Assembly (NCBI RefSeq): GCF_900103475.1
Contig: NZ_FNHG01000014.1
Coordinates: 23,845-87,844 of the forward strand
Direction: 5' to 3'
Source: Maricaulis salignorans
Lineage (GTDB): Bacteria; Pseudomonadota; Alphaproteobacteria; Caulobacterales; Maricaulaceae
Length of the DNA: 64,000 bases
The position numbers and the translations under genes are program-made. The notes under the pieces were generated by a model. It searched no databases and had not been told where the DNA came from. It saw only the letters and a list, made by a program, of their open reading frames with translations. This document shows, one piece after another, positions 15,854 through 24,242 of the stretch (its first letter is position 1; each line of letters starts with the position of its first letter).

Positions 15854-16354
15854 TTAGTGGGAAGCGGTGAGTTGGACGGCCGAACAGGGCAGGTCAGACC
15901 GGTCGGTCTCCCGGCGTTCAGGGCCGACATAGGAATCGGTTTCGACAAAGCCCTGGTCACCGGTCAGTACGTCGCGCAGGCAGCTGGCGAGGGCCGAGGC
16001 GGTAACGGGCTTGATCAGGAAGGCGTTGACGCCGGCGCGGCGCGCCTGGCGAATCTTGTCGGTGCCGTCATAGGCCGTCAGCATGATGACCGGCAGGCCG
16101 GGGCAGGGGCTGGAAACCGGTGAGCGGATACTGCTGACAAGATCGATCCCGTCGCGCGGTTTCATTTTCCAGTCAGTGATGACCAGATCAACCGGTTGTG
16201 TTTTCAGGATGTCGAGGGCTTGCGCCACCGAACCGGTCTCGATCACCTTCGCGCAACCGAAAGCCTGCAGTGAGACCCGGAGGACGCCCCGCAGTGCGGC
16301 ATTGTCGTCCACGACCAGAATACGGGTCTGGGACAGGGTAGCTTCGAGCGCCAT
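15854..16354 (-). CDS. Response regulator receiver protein
   Basis: 166 aa: receiver domain (~8-130) with acidic pair D16/D17 (LVVDDN), phosphoacceptor D61 (LVITDWKM), Thr in MLTAYDG and Lys in FLIKPVT. The C-terminal 35 residues (YVGPERRETDRSDLP) resemble the short tail with PERR motif often found in alphaproteobacterial receivers paired with Hpt proteins. First gene of the receiver-Hpt operon; a CtrA-like box lies at 16418-16432. Confidence 0.9.
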   Translation of the reverse strand: MALEATLSQTRILVVDDNAALRGVLRVSLQAFGCAKVIETGSVAQALDILKTQPVDLVITDWKMKPRDGIDLVSSIRSPVSSPCPGLPVIMLTAYDGTDKIRQARRAGVNAFLIKPVTASALASCLRDVLTGDQGFVETDSYVGPERRETDRSDLPCSAVQLTASH

Positions 16355-16417
16355 TTGTATCGTCTCGCCGGTGCAGGTGCGAATTGGGTTACTTGCCGAG
16401 ACTGTACCGTCTGGTGC

Positions 16418-16432
16418 TTAACACCGCCCTAA
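16418..16432. promoter_or_regulatory. CtrA-like box (TTAA-N7-CTAA)
   Basis: TTAA, seven bases, CTAA in the 84-bp gap upstream of the receiver gene (start 16354) and downstream of nadK. One mismatch from consensus. Confidence 0.35.
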
Positions 16433-16438
16433 GCAGGG

Positions 16439-17203
16439 CTAACTTTCAAACTGTTCTGCCAGGATCCGCTCCGCCAGATCGCGGCCACGGTCGAACAGGA
16501 TTGTCAGCGTCACATCATCCGCCTCGACAACGTCCACCCAGCTCACCTCGCGGAATTCCTGGTTATCGGCAACGGCGTGCACCGGGCGCAGGCGGGGTTC
16601 GGAAATTTCAAACCCGACCTTGGCGCTATGCGGCAGGAGGGCGCCACGCCAGCGGCGCGGGCGAAAGGCACTGATCGGCGTCAGCGCCAGGACCTTCGAG
16701 TTCAATGGCAGGATCGGGCCATGGGCCGACAGGTTGTAGGCGGTTGAGCCCGCCGGTGTCGCGACCAGGACACCATCCGCCTGTAACTCGCCCATCCGGG
16801 CACGGCCATCGATCTTGATGCGGATTTTGGCGGTCTGGCGCGTGCCCCGCAACAGCGAGACCTCATTGATCGCCAATGCCTGGAACGGGTGACCATAGAC
16901 ATCCTCGCCGGTGGCGCGGAGCGGGTGCAGACGGGCGTGCTCGGCATCGGCCAGGCGGGCGAACAGATCGTCTTCGCGGAACTCATTCATGAGGAAGCCG
17001 ACCGAGCCGAAATTCATGCCATAGACGCTGGCACCCGACTTCATCGCCGCATGAAGGGCGTCCAGCATGAGCCCGTCACCGCCGAGTGCGACGATGATCT
17101 CGGCCTCTTTCAGATCGACATGACCGTATTGCTGCTCCAGCCGGAGTTTGGCGGCCTTGGCATCGGGGCGAGGGCTGGCGAGAAAAGCGAGTGTAGGGGG
17201 CAA
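16439..17203 (-). CDS. nadK: NAD kinase
   Basis: Phosphorylates NAD+ to NADP+. 254 aa from a TTG at 17203, the only start-like codon that puts [14 protein letters not shown] at the N-terminus as in alphaproteobacterial NadK; upstream in-frame sequence belongs to the end of the DUF2336 gene. Motifs: [13 protein letters not shown] (GGDG, nucleotide binding), [22 protein letters not shown], and [20 protein letters not shown] (the conserved GSTAY region). Normal length. The Shine-Dalgarno before the TTG is weak (CGGA), so low-level or coupled translation with the upstream gene (28-bp gap) is likely. Confidence 0.93.
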   Translation of the reverse strand: MPPTLAFLASPRPDAKAAKLRLEQQYGHVDLKEAEIIVALGGDGLMLDALHAAMKSGASVYGMNFGSVGFLMNEFREDDLFARLADAEHARLHPLRATGEDVYGHPFQALAINEVSLLRGTRQTAKIRIKIDGRARMGELQADGVLVATPAGSTAYNLSAHGPILPLNSKVLALTPISAFRPRRWRGALLPHSAKVGFEISEPRLRPVHAVADNQEFREVSWVDVVEADDVTLTILFDRGRDLAERILAEQFES

Positions 17204-17231
17204 GGGAGCGTCCGTTATGACCGGCGCGTAT

Positions 17232-18290
17232 TCAAGACCTGCTTCCCAGTTGACGCAAGGTGTTGGCAGCTTTCTCCGGCCCGTACATGCGGAAGACATT
17301 GGCGGCCGCATTCATGGCCTCGCCCTCGAGCTGCTGGTGCATGCGGCCGCCGCGTTGCAGCGCCCGGTGAACCGTCGGGTAGTCGGTGCGATCGAGACCG
17401 CAAGCCTGGCAGGCCATGGCAGCCGCGCGCACGCCGCCCATGGCCAGCGCCACGCGCCATTGTGCCGGCGTCAAACCGCAAAGCCGGGCGACCGCGTGGT
17501 CAAACACTGCGGGCTTGCCGGCGCGCAGGGCCGTCAGCGCGTACTTGCCCGTCAGGGCTCCGGACTTTTCGGCGGCGTCGATGGCCCGGACAGCCTCGTC
17601 GTCCACGCCGGCCGAGGTCGCGCTCAAGGCAGCCTTGACGGCGAGGCCTTCGACATACTCCTTGTCGAGGCCAAAGCGCCGGTACAAATCCTCACGCCAG
17701 TTTTCCGGCAACATGATGCAGAGCTGTGTCGCGTATTCAGCTGGCAGGTCGTGGCGCCGGGCCAGCGCTTCGCGCAGCTTCATATGGTCCTTGGCGACGG
17801 TCAGGCAGATGTCGAGCGCCGACTCGCTGATCTGGGCCGTGTTATTATTGGCCAGGGCCCGAAGAATGACGGCTTCGCCCGGCTTCACGAGAACATCGGT
17901 CACGGCGAGGCCGAGATTGGGCCGGCTCGCAAGATGGCGCCTGTGGTCGACCGAGCCGGTTTCTGCGAGGCTGATCATGTCCTGCTGGGTCAGGCGCGGG
18001 CTTTTGCGAATAACGACGCAGGCGATATCGATTTCGTCGAAGGCAAAATGCCGGATCGCGGAATGCGGTGCCCAATCCGATGCCGCGAGCTTTTCCACCA
18101 TGGCGAGTTTGGTCGGGCCGTCGATCGCACCGGAAAGCGTGATCAGCAACTCGCCGACGACGGGTTCGGCGGTCGGCGTCAGCGGTTGTGCCAGGCACAT
18201 ATCCGTGACCCCCATCGCAAGCTGTTGGCGCTTGGAGGGGTCTCGCAATTGTGCGAGTTGGGCTATAGCTTGTGCAGAGTTGCTGACCAT
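17232..18290 (-). CDS. DUF2336 domain protein (paralogue)
   Basis: 352 aa, helical repeats like the protein at 14204-15340: [36 protein letters not shown], then [21 protein letters not shown] in the C-terminal half, where the family is best conserved. Start taken at the ATG 18290 (AGG at short spacing); an ATG at 18326 has no Shine-Dalgarno. Probably co-transcribed with nadK. Function unknown. Confidence 0.82.
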   Translation of the reverse strand: MVSNSAQAIAQLAQLRDPSKRQQLAMGVTDMCLAQPLTPTAEPVVGELLITLSGAIDGPTKLAMVEKLAASDWAPHSAIRHFAFDEIDIACVVIRKSPRLTQQDMISLAETGSVDHRRHLASRPNLGLAVTDVLVKPGEAVILRALANNNTAQISESALDICLTVAKDHMKLREALARRHDLPAEYATQLCIMLPENWREDLYRRFGLDKEYVEGLAVKAALSATSAGVDDEAVRAIDAAEKSGALTGKYALTALRAGKPAVFDHAVARLCGLTPAQWRVALAMGGVRAAAMACQACGLDRTDYPTVHRALQRGGRMHQQLEGEAMNAAANVFRMYGPEKAANTLRQLGSRS

Positions 18291-18383
18291 GGACCTGGCA
18301 TGAGTTTGCTTGTTCTTGTGTAGCATTAAGGCTGATCGGCCTTGAAAACTTGTTAATGAGGCTGAGCCGGGAGGCAACTGGCA

Positions 18384-19649
18384 GTGAAGGACGTGTCCGA
18401 ACCAATACTCTTGGTTGAATATTCGCGCGTCAGGGCGAATACACAAGCAATGGTAGAGCGTCTCGACTGTGAGGACATGGTGATTCAAACCATGCCCGAT
18501 GTCAGCCCAACCAAGTGGCATCTCGCCCATACCAGCTGGTTCTGGGAGACTTTCCTGCTCCTGGAGGAGCTCGAGGGATATCGGGAATATAGTTGCGAAT
18601 ATAATTATTTATTCAATTCGTACTATGACGCGATCGGAGAGCGTCACCCGCGCAACCAGCGCGGTTTCCTTTCCCGGCCCGGACTGGCCGACGTGCTGGG
18701 CTACCGCCGGCATGTCGACGAAGCGATGACGCGGCTGCTCTCGAGCCTTGAAGGAGAGCCGCTTGAACGGCTCGAACCCCTGTTGCGTCTGGGGTTGGCG
18801 CATGAAGAGCAGCATCAGGAGCTCATTCTCACCGATATCAAACATGTGCTGTCGCACAATCCGTTTGCGCCGCAGGCATTCCCGGAAACCGGCCGCGGCG
18901 CGGCGAGCGATGAGGCAGGCGCCTCCTGGATCGGGTTTGATGGCGGGCTGTTTGCCTTCGGCGTCGAGGGCTTGCCCTTCCAGTTCGACAATGAAGGTCC
19001 GCGTCACGAAGCCTTGCTGACCCCTTTCGCACTGGCGGACCGGCCGGTGACGAATGGGGAATATGCCGCCTTCATCAATGATGGGGGCTATCGCACTCCT
19101 TCGCTCTGGCTGTCGGACGGCTGGGCCCGGGTCAATGCAGAGGGCTGGCAGGCGCCGCTCTACTGGCATGAGCGCGACGGGGCGTGGCGCCAATTTACCT
19201 TGCATGGCGAGGCGGCGCCGCAGCCGGATGCTCCGGTCGCGCATCTCAGTTTCTATGAAGCGGCTGCCTATGCCGAATGGGCCGGCGCGCGTCTGCCCTC
19301 GGAGCGCGAATGGGAGCTTGCCGCCCAGCGTGGCGCGGGGCCGGACGGCCGCTTCGCGATGCCGGGCTGGTCGGCGCATCCCGATGTCTGCGAGCCGGGT
19401 AGTGGGCTGCGTCAGATGTTCGGCGGTGTGTGGGAGTGGACCCGGTCCGATTATGCGCCCTATCCGCGCTATCGGCCGGCGGCCGGTGCGGTCGGCGAGT
19501 ATAATGGCAAATTCATGAGCGGACAGTACGTGCTGCGGGGCGGATCCTGCGCAACATCGCAAGGGCATATCCGCCCGACCTACCGCAATTTCTTCCCGCC
19601 GCAGGCGCGTTGGCAGTTTTCCGGCCTGCGGCTGGCAAAGGACATTTGA
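18384..19649 (+). CDS. egtB: Ergothioneine biosynthesis protein EgtB
   Basis: Iron-dependent sulfoxide synthase joining trimethylhistidine (hercynine) with a thiol. 421 aa, usual length. N-terminal DinB-like domain carries the iron site: H49 in WHLAHTSWFWE and HEEQHQE (H140, H144). The C-terminal FGE-sulfatase domain shows RPVTNGEYAAFI, ARLPSEREWELAA, FGGVWEWTRSDY and RGGSCATS. GTG start at 18384 with GGGAGG (18369-18374). The partner methyltransferase egtD is not adjacent; the next gene is a class II aldolase. The thiol donor (gamma-glutamylcysteine or cysteine) cannot be told from sequence by eye. Confidence 0.95.
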   Translation: MKDVSEPILLVEYSRVRANTQAMVERLDCEDMVIQTMPDVSPTKWHLAHTSWFWETFLLLEELEGYREYSCEYNYLFNSYYDAIGERHPRNQRGFLSRPGLADVLGYRRHVDEAMTRLLSSLEGEPLERLEPLLRLGLAHEEQHQELILTDIKHVLSHNPFAPQAFPETGRGAASDEAGASWIGFDGGLFAFGVEGLPFQFDNEGPRHEALLTPFALADRPVTNGEYAAFINDGGYRTPSLWLSDGWARVNAEGWQAPLYWHERDGAWRQFTLHGEAAPQPDAPVAHLSFYEAAAYAEWAGARLPSEREWELAAQRGAGPDGRFAMPGWSAHPDVCEPGSGLRQMFGGVWEWTRSDYAPYPRYRPAAGAVGEYNGKFMSGQYVLRGGSCATSQGHIRPTYRNFFPPQARWQFSGLRLAKDI

Positions 19650-19723
19650 CCGAACCCGCCCGGCATCGGATGATTGCCCTCACAAAAACATAAAACGGCA
19701 ACACCTTGCGGGAGGTAACAAGT

Positions 19724-20491
19724 ATGGACGATCAAACGACGCTGTCGGTTCAGGATCAGGTTTCGGCCGAAGAGTGGAAAGCGCGCTGCGACCTGGCGGC
19801 GCTTTATCGCCTGGTGCGGATGCATGGATGGGATGATCTCTTCTTCACCCATATCTCGATGCGCGTGCCAGGCCCGGAAGAGCATTTCCTGCTCAATCCC
19901 TTTGGCCTCCTCTATGAGGATGTGACCGCGTCCAATCTGGTCAAGGTTGACCTTGAGGGGAATGTGCTTCCGCCGTCACGCTATGGCATCAACCCGGCCG
20001 GTTTCACCATTCATTCCGCCATTCACGCGGCCCGGCCGGATGTGCATGTCGCGCTGCACCTGCATTCCGATGCCGGCGTTGCGGTGGCAGCCCAGAAGGG
20101 TGGTCTGAGGCCGATTTCGCAGCTGGCCATGAATGTTTACAATGACGTCGCTTACCATGGCTATGAAGGCATCGCGCTGGAAGCCGACGAAAAAGAGCGG
20201 CTTGTCGCCGATCTGGGCGACAAGAATCTGATGATCCTGTCGAGCCATGGCACCTTGTCGGTTGGCGATCACCCGTTTAGCGCGTATATTCGCATCTACC
20301 TACTGGAGCGTGCGTGCCGTATCCAGGTGATGGCGCAAGCTGGCGGAGAGCTGATCGAATGGGATCAGAAGATGCAGGATCGCGTGTTTGGCCAGTCCTC
20401 GGAGATCGCGGGCAACGAGTTCTTCAAGGAAATCGCCTGGGCGGCTCTGCTCGACCGGGTTCGCCGGGAGAGTCCTGGCTTCGACGCCTGA
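19724..20491 (+). CDS. Class II aldolase/adducin family protein
   Basis: 255 aa. Zinc-site pattern of the fold: AIHAARPDVHVALHLHSDAG supplies the H-x-H pair, and a later His is in SSHGTLSVG. The N-terminal DLAALYRLVRMHGWDDLFFTHISMRV matches the branch close to adducin heads and rhamnulose/fuculose aldolase relatives annotated generically. ATG at 19724 preceded by GGAGG at 9 nt. Substrate unknown; placing after egtB (74-bp gap) could mean co-transcription. Its 3' end overlaps the next gene by about 130 bp in another frame. Confidence 0.88.
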   Translation: MDDQTTLSVQDQVSAEEWKARCDLAALYRLVRMHGWDDLFFTHISMRVPGPEEHFLLNPFGLLYEDVTASNLVKVDLEGNVLPPSRYGINPAGFTIHSAIHAARPDVHVALHLHSDAGVAVAAQKGGLRPISQLAMNVYNDVAYHGYEGIALEADEKERLVADLGDKNLMILSSHGTLSVGDHPFSAYIRIYLLERACRIQVMAQAGGELIEWDQKMQDRVFGQSSEIAGNEFFKEIAWAALLDRVRRESPGFDA

Positions 20492-21255
20492 TCCTGGCGC
20501 TGGCGCTGTTCGCGGCCACGTCCCCCGCCAATGCCGGGGCGTGGCCGCAAGCGCGCGGCGAAGGGTTGATGATAACCACGACATTGTTTGATCGCGCCGA
20601 CCTGTCCTTCGATGATGCGGGGGAGCGGCGCGATGACGGGTATTTCTACAAGGATGAACTCGCCCTCTATCTCGAATACGGGCTGAGTGATCGTTTTACC
20701 CTGGTCTCGCGGGCGGCGTGGCAGACTGTGGAGCGCCGCAGGGGCCCCGATTTCGATAGCGCCCAGGGCTTCGCGGCCACCGAGATCGGCTTGCGCGGCG
20801 CGCTCTATTCCAGCGCGCGGCAGGTCGTTTCGCTCCAGGCGATGGCGGTGCTGCCCGGTGAGGGCGAGAATATCTCCAATCAACCGCTGGGCGATGGTGG
20901 CAATGCCTGGGAGGTCCGGGCGCTCTGGGGCGCAAACGTCGCCGATGACGGGTTCGCCGACGCCCAGCTTGCCTATCGCCAGCGCGATGGCGTGTATTCA
21001 GATGAGGCGCGGCTTGATCTCACCCTGGGCTGGCAGCCGGCCCGGCGCTGGCATGTGCTGGCCCAGTCGTTTTCCGTCTGGAGTCTGGATGCGGCCCGGC
21101 CCGGGGCCCCCGAGTTCGAGCAACACAAATTGCAGGTATCGGTCGGCCGCGAGTTCGGGGCGGTTGAATGCCATCTCGGCGCGACGATGACGCCGTCTGG
21201 ACGCAATACGATTGAGGAACGGGCGCTCTTCGTCTCGGTCTGGCGCCGCTTCTAG
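20359..21255 (+). CDS. Secreted/outer-membrane protein of unknown function
   Basis: A clear Sec signal (LRRLILALALFAATSPANAGA) is followed by a ~235-residue beta-rich mature region (YLEYGLSDRFTLVSRAAWQ, LQVSVGREFGAVECHLGA) ending in VWRRF with a terminal Phe, like an outer-membrane beta-barrel. The start is problematic: the nearest canonical start before the signal peptide is ATG 20359, with GGAGAG at 8 nt, but this overlaps the aldolase gene by 133 bp and adds ~50 residues before the hydrophobic core. A CTG at 20488 overlapping the aldolase stop (CTGA) would lose the RR of the signal. Family not recognised. Confidence 0.7.
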   Translation: MGSEDAGSRVWPVLGDRGQRVLQGNRLGGSARPGSPGESWLRRLILALALFAATSPANAGAWPQARGEGLMITTTLFDRADLSFDDAGERRDDGYFYKDELALYLEYGLSDRFTLVSRAAWQTVERRRGPDFDSAQGFAATEIGLRGALYSSARQVVSLQAMAVLPGEGENISNQPLGDGGNAWEVRALWGANVADDGFADAQLAYRQRDGVYSDEARLDLTLGWQPARRWHVLAQSFSVWSLDAARPGAPEFEQHKLQVSVGREFGAVECHLGATMTPSGRNTIEERALFVSVWRRF

Positions 21256-21743
21256 TCGCCCTGGGCGGTCGTCGCTGCCATATAGGCAATCACGTCGCGG
21301 CGATCCTGCGCATTGCGCAACCCGACAAAGCTCATCCGGTTGCCCGGTACGAGTTCACGCGGATTTTCGATCCAGGCGTCCAGCGTTTCCAGGTCCCAGG
21401 TCAGGCCCGCCTCGCGCAGGGCGCGCGAATAGCTGAAGCCGGCCGCACTGGCCGCAGGATGGCCGATCACATCGTGCAGATTGGGGCCGACTGTATGGCG
21501 ACCACCCTCATTGAGTGTATGGCAGGACTGGCAGCGCCGAAACTGGCGTTGCCCATTGGCCAGGTCCGGACCCGATGTGGCCAGGGCGACGGCCTGCTCA
21601 ACCGGTGCAGCGTCTGGAGCGGTCAGGTCTGCGCTGACTGATTGCGCTGCGGCGGAGGTGCCGCCTGACGCGGCCGGGTCTGCGCCATCGCTGCAGGCAA
21701 GCAGGGCGAGCGAGGCGAGGACAGGCAACAGAATTCGGGACAT
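21252..21743 (-). CDS. Lipoprotein c-type cytochrome
   Basis: 163 aa. Lipobox LALLAC at Cys ~17, a low-complexity Ala/Ser/Asp linker (23-55), then a class I cytochrome c domain: heme motif CQSCH, GPNLHDVIG, and the axial Met in PGNRMSFVG. Like CycM/membrane-anchored c552 proteins of alphaproteobacteria that carry electrons between bc1 and oxidase, but here held by a lipid. ATG at 21743 with GGAG at 7 nt. Convergent with the upstream-coded plus-strand gene, overlapping by 4 bp. Confidence 0.9.
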   Translation of the reverse strand: MSRILLPVLASLALLACSDGADPAASGGTSAAAQSVSADLTAPDAAPVEQAVALATSGPDLANGQRQFRRCQSCHTLNEGGRHTVGPNLHDVIGHPAASAAGFSYSRALREAGLTWDLETLDAWIENPRELVPGNRMSFVGLRNAQDRRDVIAYMAATTAQGD

Positions 21744-21949
21744 ATTTCTTCTCCGCATGCGATGTGAGTATCCGGTATAGTGCGACCGCGAGGCAATGCC
21801 ATGTGGCAGCATGCCGCTCTCGGCTGCTCGCCAGGTTTGGCAGGTGGAGATGCAATTTTTCTTGCAGTGGGGCAGGATTTGGAGTTCCACATCGCCGATC
21901 AGGGACAATCGGTCCGTGAAGGGCTGGATTGGCCGATCAAGGGGGTCGC

Positions 21950-22792
21950 ATGAATCGCGTTGACGAGCTCAAGGCAGTGCTGATGTGCGGTGCCGGGCAT
22001 TCCGGATCGACGCTGTTGGGCATGATTCTGGGCAGCCACTCACAGGCGTTCTACGCCGGTGAGGGGGCCAAGGTGCGCAATCTCGGTGACGAGAAAAAGC
22101 CGCTGCGCAAGCGGGTCTGCAAGATTTGCGGCGAAGGCTGCGAGGTCTGGGCCGGCTTTCGCTGGGACCGCGAGCGCCCGCTTTATGAACAGATTTCCGC
22201 TCACGTTCATCGCACAGTCATCATCGATTCGACAAAAGATGAGGCTTGGATCGAAGCGCGTGCCGCCGAGATGAACCAGGCTGGAGGACAGGCCTTCCTT
22301 CTCTTTCTCACCCGGGATGGCCGGGCCGTCGTCAATTCACGGATCCGCAAATATCCCGATCGCGGCGCCGAGGCGCAGATCCTGCAATGGATGGGCAAAA
22401 TGGCGTTGAGCAAGGCATTGTTCGACCGGTTTGAGGGCCCCAAATTGCAGATCAGCTATGAAAACCTGTCGACCCGGACCGAGGCCGAGGTGCGCCGCGT
22501 TTGCGATTTGCTGCAGATCGGGTTCGAACCTGCCATGCTGCGTTTCGCCGAACAGTCGCACCATGTGCTGGGCGGCAATAGCGGCACCCAGTTTATCGCC
22601 GCGAAAACGCGGTTTGACGATCCCGACGAGGCTTTTGTCAGCCTGACGGACCGCACCAGTGCCTATTACGAGAATCATTCCGGCGGAATTGAACTCGATC
22701 TGCGATGGAAGCAGGAACTTGATCCCGCGCATCTGGCCTTGTTTGAAGACCTGGCCGGATCGTTGAACGCGCAGTTCTGTGTTGGAGCATAA
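21950..22792 (+). CDS. Sulfotransferase family protein
   Basis: 280 aa. The N-terminal PAPS 5'-phosphosulfate loop is CGAGHSGSTLLGMIL (residues ~13-27), followed by HSQAFYAGEG; the 3'-phosphate region FLTRDGRAVVNSRIRK fits the second PAPS motif (R..S). A Cys-rich insert (RVCKICGEGC) is unusual. Likely moves sulfate from PAPS to a hydroxyl on a glycan or lipid. ATG at 21950 with AAGGGGG at about 5 nt. First of a three-gene run (7-bp and 6-bp gaps) with the GT-sulfotransferase fusion and an ABC exporter. Confidence 0.85.
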   Translation: MNRVDELKAVLMCGAGHSGSTLLGMILGSHSQAFYAGEGAKVRNLGDEKKPLRKRVCKICGEGCEVWAGFRWDRERPLYEQISAHVHRTVIIDSTKDEAWIEARAAEMNQAGGQAFLLFLTRDGRAVVNSRIRKYPDRGAEAQILQWMGKMALSKALFDRFEGPKLQISYENLSTRTEAEVRRVCDLLQIGFEPAMLRFAEQSHHVLGGNSGTQFIAAKTRFDDPDEAFVSLTDRTSAYYENHSGGIELDLRWKQELDPAHLALFEDLAGSLNAQFCVGA

Positions 22793-22799
22793 GCATATT

Positions 22800-24236
22800 A
22801 TGGCAAAAGTTGACCTGGTTTTCCGGCAGATTGACGAGCGTACGCGCGACGTCGCCCTGGCCCTGGCGCAGGAGCATATCCGGCCGGAAAACACCTTCGT
22901 CCTCGACGATGTCCGCCCCTTCACCGAATGCGTCAATCAGATGCTCCAGATCGAGCATGATTGCGATTACGTCGTCTATGTCGATGCCGACTGCCTGATC
23001 CTGGAGGATATGCGCGCCTTCATCGATGCCTGCGATGCGCCCTATGTCGACGCCTATGTCAGCGACCGTTTCCGCGGCCGTCTGCATTGCGGTGTCCATA
23101 TCACCCGCATCGATGTGGTGCGGGCGATGGCGGCGACGAAAGTGCCCGAGAATGATCTGAAATACGTGCTGCGTCCGGAATCGCGCCTGCGTAATCTGGC
23201 GATGAAGCCAATGGGCTCGAGCAAGCAATTCCGCAATTTCGACATTCTGCACGACCATTTTCAGTCCTATCACCATGTCTTCATGAAATACGCCCTGCGC
23301 CAGTTGCGCAGCCGCACCAAGATCCAGGCGCAACGCCTGACCCGCGCGATGCGGGCCTGGAAGACCGAAGACGGGGAGATGTGCGATCTGACCATGGCGC
23401 GCCACGCGGTCGAATTCGCCCGCAAGTCTGTGCCGGCCTCGGCGACACCGACAGAAGTGCATGATTTCATCGAGGCCCTGCCGCAGCATGCCAGCGCCGA
23501 GATCGCGCGCATGGGGCTTGAGGAAAAGGGCGATTTCACGCGCCAGGAACTGGATGCCTGGCTGGTGGAAAACCGCGGCCGGGTTGCCTACGGCCAGAGC
23601 GCCCAGAAGCCGAAAGTCTTCGGCCTTGGCCTCAGCCGCACCGGCACGCGCAGCCTGACGGGTGCCCTGCAAATGCTCGGCTTCGACTGCTCGCATTATC
23701 CGATCGACGAGGACACTTATATCGAGCTGTCCAACGCGCAATATGACCTGACCCTGCTGCGCGATCTCGACGGGCTGACAGACATCACGACCATTCCCTT
23801 CTACCCGCATTTCGACAAGCTCTATCCGGGCAGCAAATTCATCCTGACCGTGCGCGACAAGGATGACTGGCTCGCCTCCTGTTCGCGGCATTGGTACAAC
23901 CGCCCGGCCTTCAAGGATTTCGATGATCCTGATGAGGGCATCCATTTGCGGATGCGCCAATTCCTGCGCGCCGCGGTCTATGGTTGCTATAATTTCGATC
24001 CGGACCGCTTCTCCCACGTCTATGACGAGCACGTCCGTTCGGTGATGGAGTATTTCAAGGATCGGCCGGAAGACCTTCTGATCATTGATATCTGTTCCGG
24101 CGAAGGATTCGACAAACTGTCCGGCTTCCTCGAACGGCCGGTTCCGGCGGCACCCTTCCCGCACAAGGGCGCGGTCCTGTCGGCGATGATGACGGCCGAA
24201 GCCGGGACCGAGTCGCAATCGGTTCGTGTGGCCTAG
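22800..24236 (+). CDS. Fused glycosyltransferase-like and sulfotransferase protein
   Basis: 478 aa. The N-terminal ~200 residues look like a GT-A glycosyltransferase: FTECVNQMLQIEHDCDYVVY leads into VDADCLIL, with a DAD (62-64) in the DxD metal/sugar-nucleotide position. A helical linker (~165-265) follows. The C-terminal ~210 residues are a sulfotransferase: P-loop VFGLGLSRTGTRSL (~273-286) and FILTVRDKDDWLASCSRHW as the 3'-phosphate motif. Start ATG 22800, 7 bp after the previous stop; GGAG lies 15 nt upstream, so coupling is likely. A TTG at 22779 is an alternative. The fusion suggests adding and sulfating a sugar on the same acceptor. Confidence 0.8.
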   Translation: MAKVDLVFRQIDERTRDVALALAQEHIRPENTFVLDDVRPFTECVNQMLQIEHDCDYVVYVDADCLILEDMRAFIDACDAPYVDAYVSDRFRGRLHCGVHITRIDVVRAMAATKVPENDLKYVLRPESRLRNLAMKPMGSSKQFRNFDILHDHFQSYHHVFMKYALRQLRSRTKIQAQRLTRAMRAWKTEDGEMCDLTMARHAVEFARKSVPASATPTEVHDFIEALPQHASAEIARMGLEEKGDFTRQELDAWLVENRGRVAYGQSAQKPKVFGLGLSRTGTRSLTGALQMLGFDCSHYPIDEDTYIELSNAQYDLTLLRDLDGLTDITTIPFYPHFDKLYPGSKFILTVRDKDDWLASCSRHWYNRPAFKDFDDPDEGIHLRMRQFLRAAVYGCYNFDPDRFSHVYDEHVRSVMEYFKDRPEDLLIIDICSGEGFDKLSGFLERPVPAAPFPHKGAVLSAMMTAEAGTESQSVRVA

Positions 24237-24242
24237 ATCATC

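Noticed and set aside
22638..24218. 526-aa minus-strand open frame
   Set aside because: Long because of high GC3; antisense to the motif-supported GT-sulfotransferase gene.
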